38,713 nucleotides of DNA from positions 1 to 38,713 of the forward strand of contig NZ_NRRS01000032.1 of NCBI RefSeq assembly GCF_016583795.1, given 5' to 3'. A program made the position numbers and the translations under genes. Below, one piece after another: positions 1-7,029 of this stretch. The stretch is from Rhabdochromatium marinum (GTDB taxonomy: Bacteria > Pseudomonadota > Gammaproteobacteria > Chromatiales > Chromatiaceae). Under the pieces are notes generated by a model that made no database searches, was not told where the DNA came from, and worked only from the letters and a program-made list of their open reading frames with translations. How positions within the stretch are numbered: the stretch's first letter is position 1; each line of letters begins with the position of its first letter.

Positions 1-190
1 GAGGTGTCGTTTGAGGGTGAGAACAAGCCGGGCGTACCACAGCGCTTCTTTGTCGCGAGGTGTTCGCGTGCCGGTTGATTTTCAACGGCGGATCGGGGCC
101 ATCGCAACCGCTCGCCACAGAGGTCAGTGGGAATTGCTGTCAAGTCCGTTGAAGACAGGCACATGCTGATTGAGTCCTCTATACTGGCTA
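1..190. other. Left flank of the IscB element, no confident gene
   Basis: This stretch precedes the first IscB element. Frame 1 is open from the window edge to a TGA near base 78 and frame 2 to a TGA near base 170, so the C-terminus of an upstream gene may lie here. Neither translation resembles a family I recognise. The last 15-20 bases before about 208 are probably the guide segment of the OMEGA RNA. Confidence 0.3.
180..185 (+). promoter_or_regulatory. Possible -10 element (TATACT) ahead of the OMEGA RNA
   Basis: TATACT sits about 24 nt before the first conserved OMEGA RNA stem. A start 6-7 nt downstream would give a transcript beginning near base 192, with about 17 nt of flanking DNA before the scaffold, which suits an IscB guide. 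I see no good -35 box at the right distance, so this is weak. It may be the old promoter of the downstream host gene. Confidence 0.25.
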
Positions 191-191
191 G

Positions 192-480
192 CGCATGCGG
201 CTCGAAGAGTCAACTACCCCGCCCTGAAGGGCGGAGCTTGTGAAGACAAGCTCGGTTGACCAGGGAAAGCGGTGAAAATCCGCTGCGTTTGCAACAGGTC
301 GTCAAGACTCACCGGCGGATGCTTCCTCAGTCCGCCGCTCTGAAAGATCAGGATCATGCTGGCGAAAGGTAAAGCGCCGAAGGTTCTGATCGCCGCGCAA
401 GCGGGAGCCGGTTGCAGACTTTCCCGAGGGGAGCGCGCCGCGAGGCGCCGTCACCAGGCCCGTAAGGGCAGGAATTAAAC
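192..480 (+). ncRNA. OMEGA RNA (HEARO-type RNA) of the IscB element
   Basis: The roughly 290 nt before iscB hold the expected structured RNA. An outer stem pairs GTCAAC (209-214) with GTTGAC (255-260). Inside it are two hairpins: CGCCCT/AGGGCG (220-225 with 228-233) and AGCTTG/CAAGCT (235-240 with 247-252). This gives a three-way junction typical of the 5' end of HEARO RNAs. Further GC-rich stems follow up to the iscB start codon. In IscB systems this RNA binds the nuclease, and its 5' extension, copied from DNA flanking the element's left end, is the guide. The 5' boundary (about 192) and the guide (about 192-208) are estimates. I did not fold the whole RNA. Confidence 0.8.
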
Positions 481-1827
481 ATGGCTGTCTTTGTTCTCGA
501 CAAACAGAAAAACCCGCTGATGCCGTGCACGGAGAAGCGCGCTCGGCTGTTACTCCAGCGTGGGCGGGCAGTGGTGGTGCGGATGTCCCCCTTCACCATC
601 CGGCTCAAGGATCGCATCGGCGGTGAAACTCAGCCACTGCGTCTGTCGCTCGATCCGGGGAGCAAGACGACAGGAATCGCCGTGGTGCGCGAGGTCGAGC
701 GCATCGACCCCGACACGGGCGAGGTACGCCGTGAGGCGCAGGTGCTGTGGTTGGCCGAACTGACCCACCGTGGTGCCCAGATCCGTGAGCGATTGACCGC
801 GCGCCGCGCCTTTCGTCGCCGTCGGCGCACAGCGAATCTGCGCTATCGCGCCCCGCGCTTTCATAATCGCACCAGACCCAATGGCTGGCTCGCCCCGAGT
901 CTGCGCCATCGATTGGACACCACGCTGAGCTGGGTGAATCGTCTCCAACGTCTCGCACCCATCACCCACCTCAGCCAAGAGCTGGTGCGGTTTGATACTC
1001 AGGCACTCCAGAACCCTGAAATCAGCGGTGTGGCGTATCAGCAGGGCGAACTCGCCGGCTACGAAGTGCGTGAATATCTGTTGGAAAAATGGCATCGCAC
1101 CTGCGCCTATTGCGGCGTACAGCACGTCCCGCTGGAAATTGAGCACATTCAACCCAGAAGCCGAGGCGGCTCGAATCGGGTTTCGAATCTCACGCTCGCC
1201 TGTCGCACCTGCAATCAGTGTAAGGGGAATCAGCCGATTGCGGTGTTTCTGGCTCATCAGCCCGAGCGGTTGCGCCACATTCAGGCTCAAGCCAAGGCAC
1301 CATTGCGCGATGCCGCTGTGGTCAATACCACGCGCTGGGCGCTGTTTGAACAGCTTAAGGCCACCGGCTTACCCGTGACCACGGGGTCAGGCGGCCAGAC
1401 CAAATACAACCGTCAGCGCCTCGGTATTCCCAAGACCCATGCGCTTGATGCCGCCTGTGTCGGTCAACTCACCGCGCTCCATGGCTGGAATATCCCGACG
1501 CTCGCCATCAAGGCCACCGGGCGCGGCTGTTACCAGCGCACCCGCCTGAATCGCTTCGGCTTCCCGCGTGGTTATCTACTGCGTGAGAAGCGCGTTAAAG
1601 GATTCCAGACCGGAGATCGGGTCCGTGCCGAGGTGCCAAAGGGCAAGAAAGCCGGAACCCATCTCGGGCGCGTGGCCGTGCGTGCCTCAGGGAGCTTCAA
1701 CATCCAGACCGCAACAGGTCTGGTCCAAGGGATTTCACACCGCCATTGCCGAGTGCTGCAACGCGCCGACGGCTATGGCTACGCATTCACCCCAACCCAA
1801 ACGGAGGCCGCGAGACCGGTGGGTTAA
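481..1827 (+). CDS. iscB: IscB RNA-guided nuclease
   Basis: This 448-residue protein has the IscB architecture in order. The N-terminal PLMP domain carries VFVLDKQKNPLMPC (residues 3-16). RuvC-I is LSLDPGSKTTG with D58. An arginine-rich bridge helix covers about 107-130. RuvC-II is SQELVRF with E167. The HNH domain has zinc-type cysteines C208, C211, C241 and C244 with the EH pair E221-H222. RuvC-III is THALDAAC with H320 and D323. All catalytic positions I expect are present, so it is probably an active OMEGA RNA-guided DNA endonuclease, related to the ancestor of Cas9. ATG 481 follows the structured RNA directly; GGCAGGA at 469-475 may serve as ribosome binding site. The gene ends 64 nt before the start of the radical SAM gene. 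Confidence 0.93.
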   Translation: MAVFVLDKQKNPLMPCTEKRARLLLQRGRAVVVRMSPFTIRLKDRIGGETQPLRLSLDPGSKTTGIAVVREVERIDPDTGEVRREAQVLWLAELTHRGAQIRERLTARRAFRRRRRTANLRYRAPRFHNRTRPNGWLAPSLRHRLDTTLSWVNRLQRLAPITHLSQELVRFDTQALQNPEISGVAYQQGELAGYEVREYLLEKWHRTCAYCGVQHVPLEIEHIQPRSRGGSNRVSNLTLACRTCNQCKGNQPIAVFLAHQPERLRHIQAQAKAPLRDAAVVNTTRWALFEQLKATGLPVTTGSGGQTKYNRQRLGIPKTHALDAACVGQLTALHGWNIPTLAIKATGRGCYQRTRLNRFGFPRGYLLREKRVKGFQTGDRVRAEVPKGKKAGTHLGRVAVRASGSFNIQTATGLVQGISHRHCRVLQRADGYGYAFTPTQTEAARPVG

Positions 1828-1874
1828 CCGCGCTGCGCGCGGTGCACTTTGCCTCCCCGCCCTGAAGGGCGGGG
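1827..1874 (+). repeat. IscB element right-end hairpins
   Basis: Two hairpins follow the iscB stop. ACCGCGC (1827-1833) pairs with GCGCGGT (1837-1843). CCCCGCCC (1855-1862) pairs with GGGCGGGG (1867-1874) around TGAA, followed by TTTCTC. The second repeats the core of the first OMEGA RNA hairpin near 220. It could be the transposase-recognised right end, an OMEGA-like structure, or a weak terminator. Confidence 0.7.
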
Positions 1875-1891
1875 TTTCTCGCGCAAGACTG

Positions 1892-3544
1892 ATGATGCCT
1901 GATTCTAGCCTTGAAGCCTTCCACCTCTATTTCATTAATCCCTCGCACTACGGCGAGGACGGTTACGTCATCTATTGGGAATTTCCGCCGCTGCCCAGCA
2001 ATACCCTGGCCTGCCTCAACGGCTTGGCCCAGGATTGCGCGCGGCGCCAGGTGTTGGGGGAGCGGGTGCGCATCGAGATCCAGGTGCTCGATGAGAGCGC
2101 CGGTCCTCTGCCACTGGCCGAGATCATGGCGCGCATCCGTTCAGGCCGTGGGCTGGTCGGGCTGAGCGGCGTGCAAACCCATCAGTACCCCCGCGCGCTG
2201 GATCTGGCGCGGCAGTTGCGCCGGGAGGGAATCCCGGTGTGCATCGGTGGCTTTCACGTCAGCGGAATCCTTGCGATGTTCGAGCGCCCCTCGCCCGAGC
2301 TGCAAGAAGCGTTGGATCTGGGCGTCAGCTTTTTTCGCGGTGAGGCGGAGGGCGGGCGATTCGATCAACTGCTGCGCGACGCCTATGCCGCGACCCCGCA
2401 CCCGATCTATCCGCCTCCGCCTCAGGCGCCAGAGCTGGAAGGGGAGCCTGGACCAACGCTTCCCAATGAGGTGCTGGCGCGAACTCGCCGTGTTGGCCCT
2501 CTGGATGTGGGGCGCGGTTGTCCCTTCACTTGCAGCTTCTGCACCATCATCAACGTCCACGGTCGAGGTGGACGGCAGCGCCGGCCGCAGGAGGTCATCG
2601 CCACCCTGCGCACCTATCTTCGGCAAGGGGTGCGGTTTTTTCAGGTAACCGATGACAACTTCGCGCGCCTCGCCAATTGGCGCGAGGTGTTGACTGCCAT
2701 CGCGGAATTGCGCGAGGAAGACCAGTGGGATTTCGGTCTGCTCATCCAGGTCGATGCATCCAGCTACCGCCGCAAGGCATTTGTGCCGCTGTGTGCTCGT
2801 GCTGGGGTGAAATTTGTTTTCATCGGCGTGGAGTCGGTGAACGAGGAGAAACTGCGTCAGATCGATAAGCCGCAGAATCAGGTGAGACAGTATCCCGAGA
2901 TGCTCCGTGCCTGGCGCAACGCAGGTATTCATGTCCAAGTAGGCTATATTCTGGGCTTCGCTGAGGACGATCCTGTCTCCATGGCCCGGGATGTTGCTTA
3001 CCTTTTGGATGAGGTCGGCTTCGACGATGTGATGTTCTTTAACTTGACGCCTTTGCCGGGCTCGGTGGACCACCGCGAGAGGGTCATGAGCGGGGAATGG
3101 ATGGATTCCGACCTGAACCGCTACGACCTGCACCATCCAGTCACACGCGGTCGGCACATGAGCCTGAGCCAATGGCGTCATGCCTACCGGCACGCCTGGG
3201 GAGCGCTACTCGATTACCGGCGCATCCCCCGTTACCTGCGCCAAGCCGCCGCCGATGGGCTGGATACCCGGCTGGTCTTCTCACGGATGGTGGGGTACCG
3301 CTTGGCGGTCTTCTTTCATGACCTTCATCCCATCGAGTACGGCCAGGGTCGGCTCAGGTTTCGCGAGCAGCGACGCCCAACCCGACCGACGGAGTCGGTC
3401 TGGCGTTTCAGGGCGCGGATCTGGCTGGAGGAAACCGGGGAGTGGATCTACACCCGTTATCTGCACTGGCGCGTCGGCCGCATTTACCGCAAGGTCACCG
3501 GCTGCGCGCCGCCGCCGCTCCCCCAACGAAGGAGTGAAGGATGA
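1892..3544 (+). CDS. B12-binding-type radical SAM protein
   Basis: A 550-residue protein with a cobalamin-binding-like N-terminal domain (about 10-150, including GLSGVQTHQYPRAL and CIGGFHVSG) followed by a radical SAM domain. The 4Fe-4S motif is CPFTCSFC (CxxxCxxC, near residue 212) and FIGVESV is a typical later strand. The canonical DxHxxG cobalamin-ligand motif is not evident. Substrate is unknown. Members of this class methylate or rearrange unactivated carbons in cofactors, lipids or peptides. The start is taken as ATG 1892 or 1895, exactly at the IscB right end. The frame stays open upstream to 1568, but that part is the shadow of iscB. No clear Shine-Dalgarno precedes the ATG, so the insertion probably separated the gene from its own leader. 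Confidence 0.8.
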   Translation: MMPDSSLEAFHLYFINPSHYGEDGYVIYWEFPPLPSNTLACLNGLAQDCARRQVLGERVRIEIQVLDESAGPLPLAEIMARIRSGRGLVGLSGVQTHQYPRALDLARQLRREGIPVCIGGFHVSGILAMFERPSPELQEALDLGVSFFRGEAEGGRFDQLLRDAYAATPHPIYPPPPQAPELEGEPGPTLPNEVLARTRRVGPLDVGRGCPFTCSFCTIINVHGRGGRQRRPQEVIATLRTYLRQGVRFFQVTDDNFARLANWREVLTAIAELREEDQWDFGLLIQVDASSYRRKAFVPLCARAGVKFVFIGVESVNEEKLRQIDKPQNQVRQYPEMLRAWRNAGIHVQVGYILGFAEDDPVSMARDVAYLLDEVGFDDVMFFNLTPLPGSVDHRERVMSGEWMDSDLNRYDLHHPVTRGRHMSLSQWRHAYRHAWGALLDYRRIPRYLRQAAADGLDTRLVFSRMVGYRLAVFFHDLHPIEYGQGRLRFREQRRPTRPTESVWRFRARIWLEETGEWIYTRYLHWRVGRIYRKVTGCAPPPLPQRRSEG

Positions 3545-3645
3545 GGATCTCCATCCATGGATCGCGATTTGATGCGCTCAAGCACCTTCCCATGCAGTTA
3601 GGCGTAGCCCGCATGAGTGCCACTCAGTGCACAAAACCTGGCTGA
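3541..3645 (+). CDS. Possible 34-residue ORF, perhaps a gene remnant
   Basis: ATGA at 3541 overlaps the stop of the radical SAM gene, with GAAGG just upstream as a plausible ribosome binding site. The frame encodes 34 residues (MRISIHGSRF...) and ends inside the 3' end of the convergent gene. I recognise no homology. It may be a truncated next gene of an operon or chance. Confidence 0.15.
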   Translation: MRISIHGSRFDALKHLPMQLGVARMSATQCTKPG

Positions 3646-5018
3646 TGTCTTGCCTCCGGCCGACTGGGATTCTCTGCAAAGGACTGGAGCAAGGTAGTCA
3701 GATCCACGGCTCGTCGCTCAAGGTCGGCGAAGCGGCGGATGGTGATCCCATCGACCGGGTCCACCACCTCAATGCCGGTCAGAAAACCGGATAATTGCGC
3801 GGACTGCCCGAGAGAGACGGGCATTGCGTGAGTCTCCGGAAAGGCGACATGCGCAAAGCCGGTGTCGGTTTCATCCCGATGGCAGCCATTGCAAGTATTG
3901 AGCGCAAAAAGATGACGCGCTTCATTATCCGCGATCCCGGCCGCGCTCCAAGGCAGATCCACGGCAGTCTCCGTCACTGGATTGACGGTGAAGGTCCGGG
4001 TTGGCAGTGCGGCAATGGTGGCACTATTGAAGGGGCCTGACTGGCTACTGCCGCCAAACCAGGTCGATGGCAGCTCGAAACGGTTCTCGAACAGCGCGGT
4101 CTGATTGGCATTGATCAGCGCCGCGAATTCGGGCGTGCCGTTAACAGCCAGGGTATCAGGCGTCAGCGCGACCGCATGCGGGCGCAACAGACCACTGCGG
4201 TGGTCGAGAACGAATTCGCGCAATTCCCAGGGGGCCGCCAGGGCAATTTCATTGGTGCGAACTTGGTTGAGCGCCGAGGCATTTGGACGCCCAGGGCCGC
4301 GTCCGGCATCGGTAAAGTCCCGCGTGATGCGCTCCAGATGCTGATTGTAATCCTCGCTACCGATTTCCCAACGGCTGAGTTCGGACCAATCTCGCGCCCA
4401 GCGCTCCAGTTCAGCCATGGTGTCAGCGAGCAGGGCGTACTCAAGAATGACCAGGAAGCCACCCGTTGCCGGACCAGCAACCGGCGGCAGTGGCTGCCCG
4501 GTTGCGTCGAGCACGCCGAAAACGAAGCGGCCCTCTCCCGCCTGGGTCACATGCTCACCGTCATGGTCGCGCAAGTCCATGCGGTTGACGATGGCGAGCA
4601 GTTTGAAAGGGGCTTGACTCAGGTCCAGGCGATTACCGCCACTCACCGCCAGCCAGGGATCGATGACTCGCTCGCGCATGGCGGGTCGGGCCATGACCTG
4701 ATGCGTATTGATGGTCTGCTCCGTCTCCCACTGTTCGAGCCAGCGTAGCACGAACTCGGCTGCATCATGGCCGCCAGCCATCTGTTCCATTAAATAGCGG
4801 AAGGTCCAAACGCCAGGATCTGGACCCGTTGGATCCGTACGTACAGGGTCTTCGATCACCCTCAGATCCGTAATCATCAAACTATGTTCGATCGAGAGAT
4901 CACTTGGTGGCAAAGGCGGGCCGTTGCGATGACGATCATCCGATCCGGATGACTGGGCGATGACGATTGTGCTACTCAGACTGATCGCTAGGGCACTGAC
5001 GAATATGAAGGGTTTCAT
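3624..5018 (-). CDS. Secreted protein with one c-type heme motif, function unknown
   Basis: A 464-residue protein with a Sec signal peptide (MKPFIFVSALAISLSSTIVIAQ). Most of it (about 40-360) matches no enzyme family I recognise. Near the C-terminus it has a single CxxCH motif, CNGCH (residues 376-380), in the context FALNTCNGCHRDETDTGF, followed by a leucine-rich segment. Similar proteins with an NTCxGCHxxET signature occur in other Gram-negative bacteria as uncharacterised exported proteins. Covalent heme attachment in the periplasm is plausible but not proven by one motif. The gene is monocistronic, convergent with the radical SAM gene and divergent from the ABC exporter genes. AAGGAGAC lies just upstream of the ATG (reverse strand) and supports the start. 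Confidence 0.7.
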   Translation of the reverse strand: MKPFIFVSALAISLSSTIVIAQSSGSDDRHRNGPPLPPSDLSIEHSLMITDLRVIEDPVRTDPTGPDPGVWTFRYLMEQMAGGHDAAEFVLRWLEQWETEQTINTHQVMARPAMRERVIDPWLAVSGGNRLDLSQAPFKLLAIVNRMDLRDHDGEHVTQAGEGRFVFGVLDATGQPLPPVAGPATGGFLVILEYALLADTMAELERWARDWSELSRWEIGSEDYNQHLERITRDFTDAGRGPGRPNASALNQVRTNEIALAAPWELREFVLDHRSGLLRPHAVALTPDTLAVNGTPEFAALINANQTALFENRFELPSTWFGGSSQSGPFNSATIAALPTRTFTVNPVTETAVDLPWSAAGIADNEARHLFALNTCNGCHRDETDTGFAHVAFPETHAMPVSLGQSAQLSGFLTGIEVVDPVDGITIRRFADLERRAVDLTTLLQSFAENPSRPEARHQPGFVH

Positions 5019-5253
5019 GCGGGTCTCCTTGGGGGCGTTTATATTTTGCTTTGATCAATTGAAACCGTCTGTTCAGCGGCTGCCAAGACGCTGCAACTTG
5101 CAATTCGCTGCACCTTCATTTACCCATAATTCTCGTGTCGAAAAAGTGGAGTAAATGTGAATTTTTGATCGCCCCGAAATGGCCCACGTCACGGGCTAAA
5201 CTTCCCGCGTGATAACCAGGTAAGATAGTTCCGTTTCCCCAAAGAACCTGGCC
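5019..5253. other. Intergenic region between divergent genes
   Basis: About 235 bp separate the secreted CxxCH protein gene (left, minus strand) from the small ORF and ABC exporter (right, plus strand). It is more AT-rich than its surroundings, especially 5035-5170, and must hold the promoters of both sides. I could not assign -35/-10 boxes with confidence. Confidence 0.4.
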
Positions 5254-5373
5254 ATGAGCAAGCAATTCATCCCCATTGAGCGAAAAGAATCGTTTTTGGT
5301 TCCTGTGCAGATGGCTGGATCAAGACACCAGGCCGGTTTCCGCGCCGAACAGCCGCTGAGATCGGAGCTGTGA
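5254..5373 (+). CDS. Putative 39-residue peptide, translationally coupled to an ABC exporter
   Basis: ATG 5254 opens a 39-codon frame (starting MSKQFIPIERKESF, ending PLRSEL) whose stop overlaps the exporter start as TGATG (TGA 5371-5373, ATG 5373-5375). Such overlaps usually mark translationally coupled real genes. The peptide is charged, has no Cys, and has no signal peptide or membrane segment. Because the next gene is a cyclic-peptide-type exporter, it could be the precursor of an exported peptide or a leader peptide. The ribosome binding site is weak (AAAGAA at 5241-5246). It could also be a chance ORF, as no homolog is known to me. Confidence 0.4.
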   Translation: MSKQFIPIERKESFLVPVQMAGSRHQAGFRAEQPLRSEL

Positions 5374-7010
5374 TGGACATTCGGCGATCAGCGCTCTACC
5401 AGCTTTTCATCAAGGAGGGTAAGACGACTTGGGCGCGGATCCTCTTCGCGACGGTGGTCGCGGGTCTGATTCAGGGGGGAATCGTCGTGGTCATCAACCT
5501 GGCAGCCATGGCCATGCCGAGCGGTGGCCTCAATCTGCGCTACCTGGTGATGTTTCTGGCTTTGCTGGGCGCCTACGCCTTGGCCAGCCAATACGCTGTC
5601 TCACGGACCATCGCCCTCACCGAGGGCACCATCCTCGCTACCTATATCGGCATCGCCGACAAGCTGCGTCACGTCGGTCTGCTGGCCTTCGAGCGGCTTG
5701 GCAAGGGGCACATCTACGCCAGCTTGCACACCAACACCGACATCATCCTGGAAACCTCCAAGGGGTTGGCGAACGTCGGGGCCGCCTGTGTCATGATCCT
5801 CTTCAGCGCGCTCTACATCGCCTCGATCTCCGAGGTCGCAATCGCCACCGTGGTGGTCTTCTACCTCTTCGGGGTCTACGTCTACCAGGCCAACCTGGGC
5901 AACATGCGCGTACTGCTCAAAACAAGCGAGCAACGCGAGCGTCGATTCAATGCGTTGTTCAAGTATTTCCTGGAGGGATTCAAGGAGATCAAGGTCAATC
6001 ATCCCAAGGGAGCCGACCTGTTCGATCATCACATCCACCCTGCCGGTCAGGAGGCCAGGGAGTGCCGCGTCGAGGCCGAGCGGCGCCTCACCACCAACAG
6101 CGTCTTCATTCAGTCCTTCTATTACATGCTGGTCGCCGCCATGATTTTCCTGCTACCGCGCCTCGGCGGCATGAGCGACCTTGAGGTTTTGCAGGTTGCG
6201 GCGGTGGTGCTCTTCTCCTATGGATCCATGACTCGCATCGTTCAGGCCATTCCGCTTATCCTCAAGGCGGAGAAGGCGGTGGGGGCGCTGCACGCTCTGG
6301 AGCAGGCGTTGGAAAGTGCCCGCGAGCCCGCTCAGCCCTACAGCGGTCGCTTCGACCATCGGCCGCTGGCGGAGCGGGCGATCCATCTGCGCGAGGCGAG
6401 CTTCAACTACCCATTCGACGGTCAAGACGCCGGTTTTAACCTGGGGCCAGTGTCACTCACCATCCAGCCCGGCGAGCTTTTGTTGATCGTCGGCGGCAAC
6501 GGCACCGGCAAGACCACGCTACTCAAGCTTCTGGCGGGTCTTTATCCGCCCCAGAGCGGACAATTGCTGCTGGGTGAGCAGCCCATCGACGACAGCAACG
6601 CCAACGACTATCGCAACCTCTTTGCGGTGGTGTTCCCCGACTATTATCTGTTCGAGCGCTTCTACGGCCATCCCGAGGTTGACGATGAGCGCCTGCGCCA
6701 GGCGTTGCAGGACATGGGCCTGGCCGAGCGGGTGAGCTGGACGCCGGAGGGTTTCGGTGACCTGAATCTATCCGCCGGGCAAAGCAAGCGGCTGGCCCTG
6801 GTGTGCGCCGAGATGGAAGCGCGCCCGGTGCTGCTACTGGACGAAGTGGCGGCCGATCTCGACCCGGCCTTTCGCCGTTTCTTTTACGAAACCCATTTGC
6901 CAGCGCTCAAGGCGTCCGGCAAGACCATCATCGCCGTCTCCCACGACGACAAATACTTTCATCTGGCGGACCGCGTCATCACGCTCGACGGCGGTCGCAT
7001 TGTCGCCTGA
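5373..7010 (+). CDS. Cyclic-peptide-export-type ABC transporter (PvdE/SyrD-like)
   Basis: A 545-residue fused permease-ATPase half-transporter. The N-terminal half has about six hydrophobic segments (roughly 20-45, 53-75, 125-170 and 240-295). The C-terminal half is an ABC ATPase with Walker A GGNGTGKTT (about 373-381), signature LSAGQSKR and Walker B LLLDEVAADLDP, then SHDD as H-loop. Length and the LSAGQ signature match the cyclic peptide exporter family that includes PvdE and SyrD, which move peptide siderophores or toxins across the inner membrane. No non-ribosomal peptide synthetase lies in the window. ATG 5373 is preferred over GTG 5370 because it follows CGGAG at 5363-5367 at a better distance. 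It is 19 nt upstream of the SPFH gene and probably cotranscribed with it. Confidence 0.85.
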   Translation: MDIRRSALYQLFIKEGKTTWARILFATVVAGLIQGGIVVVINLAAMAMPSGGLNLRYLVMFLALLGAYALASQYAVSRTIALTEGTILATYIGIADKLRHVGLLAFERLGKGHIYASLHTNTDIILETSKGLANVGAACVMILFSALYIASISEVAIATVVVFYLFGVYVYQANLGNMRVLLKTSEQRERRFNALFKYFLEGFKEIKVNHPKGADLFDHHIHPAGQEARECRVEAERRLTTNSVFIQSFYYMLVAAMIFLLPRLGGMSDLEVLQVAAVVLFSYGSMTRIVQAIPLILKAEKAVGALHALEQALESAREPAQPYSGRFDHRPLAERAIHLREASFNYPFDGQDAGFNLGPVSLTIQPGELLLIVGGNGTGKTTLLKLLAGLYPPQSGQLLLGEQPIDDSNANDYRNLFAVVFPDYYLFERFYGHPEVDDERLRQALQDMGLAERVSWTPEGFGDLNLSAGQSKRLALVCAEMEARPVLLLDEVAADLDPAFRRFFYETHLPALKASGKTIIAVSHDDKYFHLADRVITLDGGRIVA

Positions 7011-7029
7011 AGGACTTCAGGATATTTCC

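Larger units (their letters stand above)
209..1891 (+). mobile_element. IscB (HEARO) insertion element, complete, no transposase
   Basis: The element runs from the first OMEGA RNA stem to a right end finishing ...AAGACTG just before ATGATG. Both ends carry a GCCCTGAAGGGC hairpin (left 221-232, right within 1855-1874). This is the subterminal hairpin arrangement of IS200/IS605-like single-strand transposons. No tnpA is present, so any movement would need a transposase in trans. The right boundary is supported by a second copy at 37933-38713, where the shared sequence ends at the same ATGA. The left boundary is accurate only to about 10 bases. Confidence 0.75.

Noticed and set aside
550-1290. 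Long antisense frame inside iscB
   Set aside because: Shadow of a high-GC gene; no domain, no ribosome binding site, and the sense frame has a full set of catalytic motifs.
1855-1874. CRISPR-like repeats from the recurrent GCCCTGAAGGGC motif
   Set aside because: The motif occurs singly at IscB element ends, hundreds or thousands of bases apart, with no repeat-spacer array. No CRISPR array or cas gene was seen in the window.
1568-1891. N-terminal extension of the radical SAM protein into iscB
   Set aside because: It is the +1 shadow of iscB and is matched by the same shadow at the spoT copy; the protein's recognisable domain starts after ATG 1892.
4176-4748. Plus-strand frame antisense to the secreted CxxCH protein gene
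   Set aside because: No domain or start signal; the minus-strand frame has a signal peptide and a heme motif.
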